Notes under the pieces: model-generated | Databases searched by the model: none | What the model was told of the DNA's origin: nothing | What the model saw: only the letters and a program-made list of their open reading frames with translations | Translations under genes and position numbers: made by a program | NCBI RefSeq assembly: GCF_016612865.1 | Contig: NZ_JAENZZ010000001.1 | Span: 1,054,001-1,118,000, forward strand | Reading direction: 5' to 3' | DNA from: Blastococcus sp. TML/M2B | GTDB lineage: Bacteria > Actinomycetota > Actinomycetes > Mycobacteriales > Geodermatophilaceae | DNA: 64,000 bases | In this document: positions 48,824-57,405 of the stretch, piece after piece | Layout of the letters: each line of letters starts with the position of its first letter | How positions within the stretch are numbered: the stretch's first letter is position 1

Positions 48824-51409
48824 TCAGGCCTCTGCGACCTCCGCGAGGACGACGGCCACCGTCAGCTCGCCGTCGCCGGGCTGCACCGACAGCGTGGCGA
48901 TCCGGCCGGCGTCCACCAGGTCGGCGCGGCCGGCCTCGATGAGCGGCACCTGCGCGGCGGGGGCGGTGACGGTCGCCGTCTCGACGTCGGCGCGCATGGA
49001 GACCTTGGCGTCGGACTTGGCCTTGCGGACGCCGGCCAGGGCGGCGGCGGTCGCCGTCACCACGGCGGGGTCGCCGCCCGAGGGGAGCGCGGAGGCCACC
49101 GGCCACACGGCGCGGTGCACCGAGCCGGCCTGCCACCAGGACCAGACCTCCTCGGTCACGAACGGCAGCACCGGCGCGAACAGCCGCAGCTGGACCTCCA
49201 GCGCCACCGCCAGCGCCGCCTGCGCGGAGGTCGCCGCCGCCCCGGACCCGTAGGCGCGGGACTTCACCAGCTCCACGTAGTCGTCGCAGAACGACCAGAA
49301 GAACGTCTCGCTGACCTCGAGCGCGCGGGTGTAGTTGTAGGCCTCGAACGCCGCCGTCGCCTCGTCGACCACCCGGCCGAGCGCGGTGAGCATGCCCAGG
49401 TCGATCGGCTCGGTGACCTGGTCGACCGTCGAGGACGCCGAGGCGCCCAGGCCCAGCACGAACTTGCCGACGTTGAGGATCTTCATCGCCAGCCGGCGGC
49501 CGACCTTCATCTGCGTCTCGTCGAACGGCGAGTCCGCACCCGGGCGCGCACCGGCGGCGCGCCAGCGGACGGCGTCGGTGCCGTACCGCTCCAGGACGTC
49601 GATCGGCGTCGTCGCGTTGCCCTTCGACTTCGACATCTTCTTGCGGTCCGGGTCCACGACGAACCCGGAGATCGCCGCGTGCGACCACGGCACCGTGCCG
49701 AACTCGTAGTGCGAGCGCACCACGGTCGAGAACAGCCAGGTGCGGATGATGTCGTGCGCCTGCGGGCGGAGGTCCATCGGGAAGACCGCGGCGAACAGCT
49801 CCGGGTCGGTGTCCCAGCCCGAGGCCACCTGCGGCGAGAGCGACGACGTCGCCCAGGTGTCCATGACGTCGGGGTCGGCGATGAACCCGCCGGGGACGCC
49901 GCGCTGCGACTCGTCGAAGCCCGGCGGCACGTCGGAGGAGGGGTCCACCGGCAGGGACTCCGGCGCGGCCAGGATCGGCTCGTCGTGGATCGGCTCGCCC
50001 TCGGCGTCCAGCCGGTACCAGACCGGGAACGGGACGCCGAAGAACCGCTGGCGGCTGATCAGCCAGTCGCCGTTGAGGCCCTCGACCCAGTTCTCGTACC
50101 GGTGCCGCATGTGCTCGGGCACCCACTGGATCTCCCGGCCGCGGGCCACCAGCGCCTCGCGCAGGTCGGCGTCGCGGCCGCCGTTGCGGATGTACCACTG
50201 GCGCGTGGTGACGATCTCGAGCGGGCGGTCGCCCTTCTCGTAGAACTTCACCGGGTGGGTGATCGGCTTCGGGTCGCCCTTCAGGGCGCCGGACTCGCGC
50301 AGCAGCTCGACGATCCGCTGCTGGGCGCTGAACGACGTCTTGCCGGCGAGCTCCGCGTAGGGCCCGGCGGGCACGCCGGCCGGCGGCTCGGCCAGGAACC
50401 GGCCGTCCCAGCCGATGACCGCGCGCGTCGGCAGCTGCAGCTCGCGCCACCAGATGACGTCGGTCAGGTCGCCGAAGGTGCAGATCATCGCGATGCCCGA
50501 GCCCTTGTCCTTCTCGGCCAGGCGGTGGGCGACGACGGGCACCTCGACGTCGAAGATCGGCGTCCGCACCGCCTTCCCGAACAGCGGCTGGTAGCGCTCG
50601 TCGTCGGGGTGCGCGACCAGGGCGACGCAGGCGGGCAGCAGCTCGGGGCGGGTGGTCTCGATGTGCACCGGGCCGGACGGGCCGGCGAACGCCACGCGGT
50701 GGTAGGCGCCCGGCCGCTCGCGGTCCTCCAGCTCGGCCTGGGCGACGGCGGTGCGGAAGCTGACGTCCCAGAGGGTCGGGGCCTCCTGGGCGTAGGCCTC
50801 ACCGCGGGCCAGGTTCTGCAGGAACATCTTCTGCGCGGTGGCGCGGGAGGCCTCGGAGATCGTCCGGTAGACGTTCGTCCAGTCCACCGACAGCCCGACC
50901 CGGCGCCACAGCTTCTCGAACTCGGCCTCGTCGGCCTCGGTCAGCTGCATGCACAGCTCGACGAAGTTGCGGCGCGAGACCGGCACCTGGTCCTTGCCCG
51001 CCTTGGCCGGGGGCTCGAACGACGGGTCGTAGGGGAGCGCGGGGTCGCAGCGCACCCCGTAGTAGTTCTGGACGCGCCGCTCGGTCGGCAGGCCGTTGTC
51101 GTCCCAGCCCATCGGGTAGTAGACGTGCCGGCCGCGCATCCGCTGGTAGCGGGCGACGAAGTCGGTGTGCGTGTAGCTGAAGACGTGGCCCACGTGCAGC
51201 GAGCCGGACGCGGTCGGCGGCGGGGTGTCGATCGAGTAGATCTGCTCGCGCGGCGCCTGCAGGGCGGCGTCCCGGTCGAAGGCGTAGGTGTCATCCGCCG
51301 CCCAGCGCTCGACCCACTTCTCCTCGAGCCCGTCGATCGTGGGCTTCTCGGGTACGCCGACGGTGGCTCCCGGAGCCGTCGGGTCCGGGCGGGAGATGTC
51401 GGCAGCCAT
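48824..51409 (-). CDS. valS: Valine-tRNA ligase
   Basis: An 861-residue class I aminoacyl-tRNA synthetase charging tRNA-Val. The HIGH motif is the HVGH in PTASGSLHVGHVFSYTHTDF and the KMSKS motif is in RKKMSKSKGN. The CP1 editing domain, which removes mischarged threonine, is present (HIETTRPELLPACVALVAHPD in part), as is the tRNA-binding helical domain. This is the shorter actinobacterial or archaeal-like form with HVFSYTHTD and little coiled-coil C-terminus. The ATG at 51409 follows TAGGAT by 7 nt, a leaderless start, which argues against a T-box. Confidence 0.95.
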   Translation of the reverse strand: MAADISRPDPTAPGATVGVPEKPTIDGLEEKWVERWAADDTYAFDRDAALQAPREQIYSIDTPPPTASGSLHVGHVFSYTHTDFVARYQRMRGRHVYYPMGWDDNGLPTERRVQNYYGVRCDPALPYDPSFEPPAKAGKDQVPVSRRNFVELCMQLTEADEAEFEKLWRRVGLSVDWTNVYRTISEASRATAQKMFLQNLARGEAYAQEAPTLWDVSFRTAVAQAELEDRERPGAYHRVAFAGPSGPVHIETTRPELLPACVALVAHPDDERYQPLFGKAVRTPIFDVEVPVVAHRLAEKDKGSGIAMICTFGDLTDVIWWRELQLPTRAVIGWDGRFLAEPPAGVPAGPYAELAGKTSFSAQQRIVELLRESGALKGDPKPITHPVKFYEKGDRPLEIVTTRQWYIRNGGRDADLREALVARGREIQWVPEHMRHRYENWVEGLNGDWLISRQRFFGVPFPVWYRLDAEGEPIHDEPILAAPESLPVDPSSDVPPGFDESQRGVPGGFIADPDVMDTWATSSLSPQVASGWDTDPELFAAVFPMDLRPQAHDIIRTWLFSTVVRSHYEFGTVPWSHAAISGFVVDPDRKKMSKSKGNATTPIDVLERYGTDAVRWRAAGARPGADSPFDETQMKVGRRLAMKILNVGKFVLGLGASASSTVDQVTEPIDLGMLTALGRVVDEATAAFEAYNYTRALEVSETFFWSFCDDYVELVKSRAYGSGAAATSAQAALAVALEVQLRLFAPVLPFVTEEVWSWWQAGSVHRAVWPVASALPSGGDPAVVTATAAALAGVRKAKSDAKVSMRADVETATVTAPAAQVPLIEAGRADLVDAGRIATLSVQPGDGELTVAVVLAEVAEA

Positions 51410-51416
51410 GCCCAGC

Positions 51417-51422
51417 ATCCTA
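51417..51422 (-). promoter_or_regulatory. -10 box of valS
   Basis: TAGGAT on the minus strand, 7 nt before the ATG at 51409. An in-frame ATG at 51418 overlaps the box and is therefore unlikely. Confidence 0.55.
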
Positions 51423-51493
51423 GGAAGCCGGGGACGACGTCGTTCGCTGCCGTCCTGGGGGAACACCGCGCCCCCGCCGTCCGTGGAGGATGC

Positions 51494-51931
51494 GTGGACA
51501 CCCTGCGGCTGCTGCTGAACGTGATCTGGCTGGTGCTGCAGGGCTGGATCCTGGCGCTGGCCTACCTGCTGGCGGGCGTGATCGCCTGCATCTTCATCGT
51601 GACCATCCCGTTCGGCATCGCGTCGTTCCGGCTGGCCGGCTTCGTCCTGTGGCCGTTCGGGCGCACCACCGTCCGGGCTCCCGGTGCCGGGGTGGCCTCG
51701 GCCGTCGGCAACCTGCTCTGGTTCCTCCTGGCGGGCTGGTGGCTGGCGCTCGTCCACGTCGTCGCGGGCATCGGCTTCTGCTTGACGGTCATCGGCATCC
51801 CGTTCGGCGTCGCGTCGTTCAAGCTGGCCGCCGTCGGGCTGTTCCCCCTCGTGAAGCGGGTCGTCGAGGCCGCGCCCCCGCGCGACTGGATGCACGCCGG
51901 CAGCGGCGTCGTCCAGGGCGCTGCGCGGTAG
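51494..51931 (+). CDS. YccF family membrane protein
   Basis: A 145-residue membrane protein made of two similar halves, each a hydrophobic hairpin ending in a signature: IFIVTIPFGIASFRLAGFVL and LTVIGIPFGVASFKLAAVGL. This duplicated IPFGxASF motif defines YccF (DUF307). The function is unknown. The charged tail RVVEAAPPRDWMHAGSG is probably cytoplasmic. The GTG at 51494 has GGAGG 4-5 nt upstream. It is divergent from valS and 39 bp ahead of folC. Confidence 0.85.
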   Translation: MDTLRLLLNVIWLVLQGWILALAYLLAGVIACIFIVTIPFGIASFRLAGFVLWPFGRTTVRAPGAGVASAVGNLLWFLLAGWWLALVHVVAGIGFCLTVIGIPFGVASFKLAAVGLFPLVKRVVEAAPPRDWMHAGSGVVQGAAR

Positions 51932-51970
51932 GCAGCGGGCGTCCCGGCACGGGCTGGCATCCTGAGCAGG

Positions 51971-53326
51971 ATGAGCAACGGCAGCACCGGTGACCTGGCC
52001 CGGGTGGAACGCGAGCTGCTGGCGCGCTGGCCGGAGAGCCGGCTCGAGCCCTCGCTGACCCGCATCAACGCGCTGGTCGACCTCCTGGGCAACCCGCACC
52101 GCGCGATGCCGGTCATCCAGGTGGCCGGCACCAACGGCAAGACGACGACGGCGCGCATGGTCGACGAGCTGCTGCGCGGCTTCGGCCTGCGCGTGGGCCG
52201 GTTCACCAGCCCGCACCTGGAGTCGATGCGGGAGCGGATCGTCCTGGACGGCGAGCCGGTGAGCCCCGAACGGTTCGTCGAGACCTACGCCGACATCGCG
52301 CCGTACGTGCAGATGGTCGACGCCGCCGGCGAGCACCCGATGAGCTTCTTCGAGGTGATGGTCGGGATGGCGTACGCGCTGTTCGCCGACGCGCCGGTCG
52401 ACGTCGCCGTCATCGAGGTCGGCATGGGCGGCACGTGGGACGCCACGAACGTCGCCGACGCGCGGGTCGCCGTCGTCACGCCGGTGGCGATGGACCACGC
52501 CGAGTACCTCGGGCCCGACGTCGCCACGATCGCGGGGGAGAAGGCCGGGATCATCAAGGCCGACTCCATCGCGGTGCTCGCCCACCAGCAGCCGGGCGCG
52601 CTGGACTCCCTCGTGCGTCGCGCGGTCGAGGTGGAGGCCGTGGTGGCCCGCGAGGGCACCGAGTTCGGCGTGCTGGAGCGGCGGGTCGCGATCGGCGGGC
52701 AGCAGGTGCGCCTGCAGGGGCTCGGTGGCGAGTACGACGAGGTCTACCTGCCGCTGTTCGGCGCGCACCAGGCGCAGAACGCGGCGACGGCGCTGGCCGC
52801 GGTCGAGGCGTTCCTCGGCGCGGGCGCCGCGACCGGGCCGATCGAGCAGGAGACGGTCCGGGCCGCGTTCGCCGCCGTCCGCTCGCCGGGCCGGCTGGAG
52901 CGGGTGCGCACCAGCCCGAGCGTGCTCATCGACGCCGCGCACAACCCCGCCGGCATGACCGCGACGGTCGAGGCGATCCGCGAGTCCTTCGACTTCACCC
53001 GCCTGGTCGGGGTGGTCGGCGCCGTCCGCGGCAAGGACGTGACCGGGATGCTGGCCGCGCTCGAGGAGGTGTGCGCCGAGCTGGTGGTCACCCAGAACAG
53101 CTCCGAGCGCGCGCTGCCCGCCGACGAGCTCGGTGCGCTGGCCGTCGACGTCTTCGGTGCCGACCGGGTCAGCGTCTCGCCGCGCCTGCCCGAGGCGATC
53201 GACGAGGCGATCGAGCTGGCCGAGGCCGGGGAGGACCACGCGCTCGGCGGCTCCGGGGTGCTGGTGACCGGCAGCGTGATCACCGCGGGGGAGGCCCGGG
53301 CGCTGTTCTCGGGGCGCCGTCCGTGA
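51971..53326 (+). CDS. folC: Folylpolyglutamate synthase / dihydrofolate synthase
   Basis: A 451-residue Mur-ligase-family enzyme that adds glutamates to folates and probably also makes dihydrofolate. The P-loop is VAGTNGKTTTARMV (about 51-64), followed by FTSPHLESMRERI (folate-binding loop), IEVGMGGTWDATN, PVAMDHAEYLG and GEKAGIIK. The C-terminal domain has LIDAAHNPAGM. Length is normal. The ATG at 51971 has no good ribosome site. The stop overlaps the DUF4233 start by 4 bp (GTGA), so the two are coupled, as in other actinobacteria. Confidence 0.95.
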   Translation: MSNGSTGDLARVERELLARWPESRLEPSLTRINALVDLLGNPHRAMPVIQVAGTNGKTTTARMVDELLRGFGLRVGRFTSPHLESMRERIVLDGEPVSPERFVETYADIAPYVQMVDAAGEHPMSFFEVMVGMAYALFADAPVDVAVIEVGMGGTWDATNVADARVAVVTPVAMDHAEYLGPDVATIAGEKAGIIKADSIAVLAHQQPGALDSLVRRAVEVEAVVAREGTEFGVLERRVAIGGQQVRLQGLGGEYDEVYLPLFGAHQAQNAATALAAVEAFLGAGAATGPIEQETVRAAFAAVRSPGRLERVRTSPSVLIDAAHNPAGMTATVEAIRESFDFTRLVGVVGAVRGKDVTGMLAALEEVCAELVVTQNSSERALPADELGALAVDVFGADRVSVSPRLPEAIDEAIELAEAGEDHALGGSGVLVTGSVITAGEARALFSGRRP

Positions 53327-53727
53327 CCGCGCCCGACCCGGTCCGCGCCGGTCGCGCCCTGGGCGGGGCCGCCGCGGCGATCCTGGTGCTCGAGGGCATC
53401 GCCGTGCTGTTCGTGCCCCGCGGCATCGCGCAGACCGAGGAGGGCCTCGGCGCCGTCCGGCTGACGCTCCTGCTGGTCCTCGCGCTGCTGCTGATCCTCG
53501 CCAGCGGCGTGCAGCGGCGGGAGCGGGGGCTGGTCATCGGCACCGCCCTGCAGGTGCCGCTGCTGGCGACCGGCCTGATGAACAGCGCCATGTGGTTCGT
53601 CGCCGGCGCGTTCGTGCTCATCTGGCTCTACCTGCTGCAGGTGCGCAAGCAGCTCATCGGCTCGGCGTTCGGCCCCGTCCAGCTGCCCGGCCCGGCCGAC
53701 GGCGGCACCGCCCCCACCACCGACTGA
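53323..53727 (+). CDS. DUF4233 membrane protein
   Basis: A 134-residue protein with about four hydrophobic helices (ALGGAAAAILVLEGIAVLFV, LTLLLVLALLLILASGV, VIGTALQVPLLATGL, WFVAGAFVLIWLYLLQVRKQ). It is the DUF4233 protein always found after folC in actinobacteria. Function is unknown. The GTG start overlaps the folC stop, so translation is coupled. Confidence 0.88.
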   Translation: MTAPDPVRAGRALGGAAAAILVLEGIAVLFVPRGIAQTEEGLGAVRLTLLLVLALLLILASGVQRRERGLVIGTALQVPLLATGLMNSAMWFVAGAFVLIWLYLLQVRKQLIGSAFGPVQLPGPADGGTAPTTD

Positions 53728-53739
53728 GACCGGACCGGC

Positions 53740-54882
53740 GTGCCGCACCTGTTCGACGAGTTCGCCCTCAAGGGCGTCACGCTGCGCAACCGCATCGGGA
53801 TGAGCCCGATGACGATGTACCGGTCGACCGACGGGCGCCTGGACGACTTCCACCTCATGTACCTGGGGGCGCGGGCGGCCGGCGGGTTCGGGCTGGTCTT
53901 CCCGGAGCAGATCGCGATCAGTCCGGAGGGGCGCACCAGCCTCTCCTGCGCCGGTCTCTACGACGACGCGCAGATCGAGGGGCACGCGCGGGTCACCGCC
54001 ATGCTGCGGAGCATGGGGGCCGTGCCCGGCATCCAGCTGGGGCACACCGGCCGCAGCGGCAGCGAGGAGCCGCCGTGGGCGGGCTGGGGGCAGATCGCCC
54101 CGGACGCGCCCGGGGGCTGGCAGGTCGTCGGCCCGTCGGCCATCCCGTACGGCGCTCCGCGCCGGCCGTACCCGGTGCACGCGCTCACGGTCGAGGAGAT
54201 CCGGGCGCTGCACCGGCGGTACGCCGAGGCGGCGGTGCGGGCGGCCGCGGCCGGGTACGAGTGGCTGGAGCTGCACTTCGCCCACGGCTACCTGGGCTCC
54301 AGCTTCTTCTCGCCGTTGGCCAACCAGCGCGAGGACGAGTACGGCGGCAGCCCGGAGAACCGCGCCCGGTTCCTGCTCGAGGCGCTGGACGCCGTCCGCG
54401 CGGTCTGGCCCGAGCACCTGCCCCTGACCGTGCGGCTCGGCGCCGACGACTTCAACCCGGAGGGCACCCGGTTCGAGGACGCGGTCGTGGCGCTGCGCTG
54501 GATGGCCGAGCGCGGCCTGGACCTCGCCGAGCTGAGCTTCGGCGGCAACACCGACGCGATGACCGACCCGCTGTGGAGCCAGCCCGCGGCCTGGGTGGAG
54601 CGGGCCGGGCGGATCAAGCGGGAGCTCGGCATCCCGGTCGCGGCCAGCTGGAACCTGGGCGTGCCCCAGGACGCCGACGCCGCGGTGCGGTCCGGCGACG
54701 TCGACGTCGTCCTGCTCGGCCGCCCGGCGCTGGCCAATCCGCACTGGCCGGTGTGGGCGGCCCGCGAGCTGGGCCACCCGGACCCCTTCGGCCTGGTCCC
54801 CGAGGACTGGGCCTGGTGGCTGCGGAACTTCCGCGGGCACGAGCCGAGCATCGGCTGGCCGGCGGCCGGCGCCGGTGCGTGA
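53740..54882 (+). CDS. NADH:flavin oxidoreductase, old yellow enzyme family
   Basis: A 380-residue FMN TIM-barrel reductase of the YqjM-like class. Motifs: LRNRIGMSPMTMYRSTDG (FMN-binding), IQLGHTGRSG, the catalytic His/phosphate segment LELHFAHGYLGSSFFSPLAN, QREDEYGGSPENRARFLLEA and VLLGRPALANPHWP. Such enzymes reduce activated C=C bonds of enones and similar compounds. ELHFAHGYL has Phe where many members have Ile or Ala. It is an extra gene between DUF4233 and ndk, which are adjacent in mycobacteria. GTG start at 53740, 12 bp after the DUF4233 stop, so it may be in the same operon. Confidence 0.88.
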   Translation: MPHLFDEFALKGVTLRNRIGMSPMTMYRSTDGRLDDFHLMYLGARAAGGFGLVFPEQIAISPEGRTSLSCAGLYDDAQIEGHARVTAMLRSMGAVPGIQLGHTGRSGSEEPPWAGWGQIAPDAPGGWQVVGPSAIPYGAPRRPYPVHALTVEEIRALHRRYAEAAVRAAAAGYEWLELHFAHGYLGSSFFSPLANQREDEYGGSPENRARFLLEALDAVRAVWPEHLPLTVRLGADDFNPEGTRFEDAVVALRWMAERGLDLAELSFGGNTDAMTDPLWSQPAAWVERAGRIKRELGIPVAASWNLGVPQDADAAVRSGDVDVVLLGRPALANPHWPVWAARELGHPDPFGLVPEDWAWWLRNFRGHEPSIGWPAAGAGA

Positions 54883-54904
54883 CCGCGGGGTGCGGCCCGG
54901 GCCG

Positions 54905-54910
54905 TAGGCT
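54905..54910 (+). promoter_or_regulatory. -10 box of ndk
   Basis: TAGGCT lies 8 nt before the GTG start and no ribosome site intervenes. Confidence 0.5.
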
Positions 54911-54918
54911 CCGGTCCC

Positions 54919-55329
54919 GTGACCGAACGCACTCTTGTCCTCGTCAAGCCCGACGGCGTCGCCCGTGGCCTCGTCGGCGAGGTGATCACCCGCCTGGAGC
55001 GCAAGGGCCTGCGCCTGGTCGCTGCCGAGCTGCGCACGCTGACCGCCGACGTCGCCGAGACGCACTACGCCGAGCACCGCGAGCGGCCGTTCTTCGGCTC
55101 GCTGGTCGAGTTCATCACCAGCGGCCCGCTGATGGCGCTGGTCGTCGAGGGCCCGCGGGCCATCGAGGCGTTCCGCGCGCTGGCCGGCGCCACCGACCCG
55201 GTCAAGGCCGGCCCGGGCACCATCCGCGGCGACTTCGCCCTCGAGGTGCAGAACAACATCGTGCACGGCTCGGACTCCCCGGAGTCCGCCGCCCGCGAGA
55301 TCGGGCTGTTCTTCCCGACCCTGGGCTGA
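54919..55329 (+). CDS. ndk: Nucleoside diphosphate kinase
   Basis: A 136-residue enzyme transferring the gamma phosphate between nucleoside di- and triphosphates. [19 protein letters not shown] opens the fold; the phosphohistidine is in [18 protein letters not shown] (His about 117); RGDFALE is also conserved. Length is typical of bacterial Ndk. Its linkage to folC and rne is conserved in actinobacteria. Followed by a cluster of palindromes. Confidence 0.96.
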   Translation: MTERTLVLVKPDGVARGLVGEVITRLERKGLRLVAAELRTLTADVAETHYAEHRERPFFGSLVEFITSGPLMALVVEGPRAIEAFRALAGATDPVKAGPGTIRGDFALEVQNNIVHGSDSPESAAREIGLFFPTLG

Positions 55330-55337
55330 CGCGCTGG

Positions 55338-55354
55338 GATCAGGGACCCTGATC
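55338..55354. repeat. GATCAGGG-A-CCCTGATC palindrome
   Basis: A 17-bp palindrome 8 bp after the ndk stop. A near copy (GATCAGG GAA CCTGATC) lies at 55401-55417, and a long hairpin sits between the two. Confidence 0.85.
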
Positions 55355-55358
55355 ATCG

Positions 55359-55396
55359 AGCGTCCTCCCTCACCTCCCACGGTGAGGGAGGACGCT
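55359..55396 (+). terminator. Hairpin after ndk
   Basis: AGCGTCCTCCCTCACC pairs perfectly with GGTGAGGGAGGACGCT around the 6-nt loop TCCCAC. Probable ndk terminator. Confidence 0.88.
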
Positions 55397-55400
55397 GGAC

Positions 55401-55417
55401 GATCAGGGAACCTGATC
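55401..55417. repeat. GATCAGG-GAA-CCTGATC palindrome
   Basis: Second copy of the GATCAGG palindrome, ending 29 bp before the -10 box of the radical SAM gene, so it could be an operator rather than part of the terminator. Undecided. Confidence 0.75.
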
Positions 55418-55446
55418 GTGGCCGGGGAGGTGGTCGCGGCGGCGGC

Positions 55447-55452
55447 TACCCT
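55447..55452 (+). promoter_or_regulatory. -10 box of the TIGR03960 gene
   Basis: TACCCT lies 9 nt before the ATG at 55462. Confidence 0.45.
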
Positions 55453-55461
55453 GGACAGGTC

Positions 55462-57405
55462 ATGACTGCTGACCTCCGCACGACCACGGGCGAGTCGCTG
55501 TACCCGCGGCTCGAGCCCCTGCTGGCCCAGATCCAGAAGCCCATCCAGTACGTGGGCGGTGAGCTCAACGCCCAGGTGAAGCACTGGGACGCCGCCCGCG
55601 TCCACTGGGCGCTGATGTATCCCGACGCCTACGAGGTCGGGCTGCCCAACCAGGGCCTGATGATCCTGTACGAGGTCCTCAACGAGCGCTCCGACGCCCT
55701 GGCCGAGCGCACCTACGCCGTCTGGCCCGACCTCGCCGCCCTGATGCGCGAGCACGGCGTCCCGCAGTTCACCGTCGACGGGCACCGCGCCGTCGCCGAC
55801 TTCGACCTCCTCGGCGTCAGCTTCGCCACCGAGCTCGGCTACACCAACCTGCTCGAGGCGCTCGACCTCGCCGGCGTCCCGCTGCACGCGGTCGACCGCG
55901 ACGAGAGCCACCCGGTCGTCGTCGCCGGTGGTCACGCTGCCTTCAACCCCGAGCCGGTCGCCGACTTCGTCGACTGCGCCGTCCTGGGCGACGGCGAGCA
56001 GGCCGTCGGCGACATCACCGACGTGGTGGGGGCGTGGAAGGAGCAGGGCCGCCCCGGCGGGCGCGAGGAGCTGCTCGCCCGGCTGGCCCGCGTCGACGGC
56101 GTCTACGTGCCGCGCTTCTACGCCATGACCTACGCCGCCGACGGCGCGATCGCGGCCGTCACGCAGACCCGCGACGACGTGCCGGAGAAGGTCGGCAAGC
56201 GCACCGTCATGGACCTCGACGAGTGGCCCTACCCGAAGCAGCCGCTGGTGCCGCTCGCCGAGAGCGTCCACGAGCGGATGAGCGTCGAGATCTTCCGCGG
56301 CTGCACCCGTGGCTGCCGCTTCTGCCAGGCCGGGATGATCACCCGCCCGGTCCGCGAGCGCACGATCACCGGCATCGGCTCGATGGTCGACCAGGGCCTC
56401 AAGGCCACCGGCTACGAGGAGGTCGGGCTGCTGAGCCTGAGCAGCGCCGACCACTCCGAGATCGGGCAGCTGGCCAAGGAGCTCGCCGACCGGTACGAGG
56501 GCACCAACACCGGCCTGAGCCTGCCGAGCACCCGCGTGGACGCCTTCAACGTCACGCTGGCCAACGAGCTCTCGCGCAACGGCCGCCGCAGCGGCCTGAC
56601 CTTCGCCCCCGAGGGGGGCAGCGAGCGGATCCGCCGGGTCATCAACAAGACGGTGTCCAAGGAGGACCTCGTCCGCACGGTGACGACGGCGTACGCCAAC
56701 GGCTGGACGCAGGTGAAGCTCTACTTCATGTGCGGTCTGCCCACCGAGACCGACGAGGACGTCCTGGAGATCGCCGACCTCGCGGTCGAGGTCATCCGCG
56801 CCGGCCGCGAGGCCAGTGGCCGCAAGGACATCCGCTGCACCGTCTCGATCGGTGGCTTCGTGCCCAAGCCGCACACCCCGTTCCAGTGGGCCGGCCAGGC
56901 CAGCGCCGAGACGATCGACCACCGCCTGCGCGTGCTCCGGGCCAAGATCAACGAGGACCGCAAGATCGGCCGCTCGATCGGCCTGCGCTACCACGACGGC
57001 AAGCCCGGCGTGATCGAGGGACTGCTCTCCCGCGGTGACCGCCGCGTCGGCCGGGTCATCGAGCGGGTGTGGCGCGAGGGCGGCCGGTTCGACGGCTGGA
57101 GCGAGCACTTCTCCTACGACCGCTGGGTGGCCGCCGCCACCGAGGAGCTGGCGCCCTTCGGCGTCGACCTCGACTGGTACACCACGCGCGAGCGCACCGA
57201 GCACGAGATCCTGCCCTGGGACCACCTGGACTCCGGGCTGGACAAGGAGTGGCTCTGGGAGGACTGGCAGGCCGCCATCTCCGAGGACGAGGTCGCCGAC
57301 TGCCGCTGGACCCCCTGCTACGACTGCGGCGTCTGCCCGACCAACGGCACGGAGATCCAGATCGGCCCCACCGGCCGCAGCCTGCTCCCGCTCACGGTCG
57401 TCTGA
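55462..57405 (+). CDS. TIGR03960 family B12-binding radical SAM protein
   Basis: A 647-residue protein. The N-terminal half is a B12-binding-like domain (LMYPDAYEVGLPNQGLMILY, GVSFATELGYTNLLEALDLA, VVAGGHAAFNPEP). The radical SAM core has the [4Fe-4S] motif RGCTRGCRFCQAG (Cys about 286, 290, 293). The C-terminus carries extra cysteines in WTPCYDCGVCP. TIGR03960 and TIGR03936 are fused or adjacent across bacteria and are linked to rne and rplU-rpmA, suggesting an RNA-related modification, but no reaction is established. The stop overlaps the next ATG by one base (TGATG). Confidence 0.92.
   Translation: MTADLRTTTGESLYPRLEPLLAQIQKPIQYVGGELNAQVKHWDAARVHWALMYPDAYEVGLPNQGLMILYEVLNERSDALAERTYAVWPDLAALMREHGVPQFTVDGHRAVADFDLLGVSFATELGYTNLLEALDLAGVPLHAVDRDESHPVVVAGGHAAFNPEPVADFVDCAVLGDGEQAVGDITDVVGAWKEQGRPGGREELLARLARVDGVYVPRFYAMTYAADGAIAAVTQTRDDVPEKVGKRTVMDLDEWPYPKQPLVPLAESVHERMSVEIFRGCTRGCRFCQAGMITRPVRERTITGIGSMVDQGLKATGYEEVGLLSLSSADHSEIGQLAKELADRYEGTNTGLSLPSTRVDAFNVTLANELSRNGRRSGLTFAPEGGSERIRRVINKTVSKEDLVRTVTTAYANGWTQVKLYFMCGLPTETDEDVLEIADLAVEVIRAGREASGRKDIRCTVSIGGFVPKPHTPFQWAGQASAETIDHRLRVLRAKINEDRKIGRSIGLRYHDGKPGVIEGLLSRGDRRVGRVIERVWREGGRFDGWSEHFSYDRWVAAATEELAPFGVDLDWYTTRERTEHEILPWDHLDSGLDKEWLWEDWQAAISEDEVADCRWTPCYDCGVCPTNGTEIQIGPTGRSLLPLTVV

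Noticed and set aside
52744-57225. A 1493-codon open frame on the minus strand across folC, ndk and the radical SAM gene
   Set aside because: It is antisense to several clearly conserved genes. Stop codons are rare in unused frames at this G+C, and its composition (Gly/Arg/Val/Leu with no domain) is typical of such artefacts. The same applies to long antisense frames at 58927-61851 and 26241-28847.
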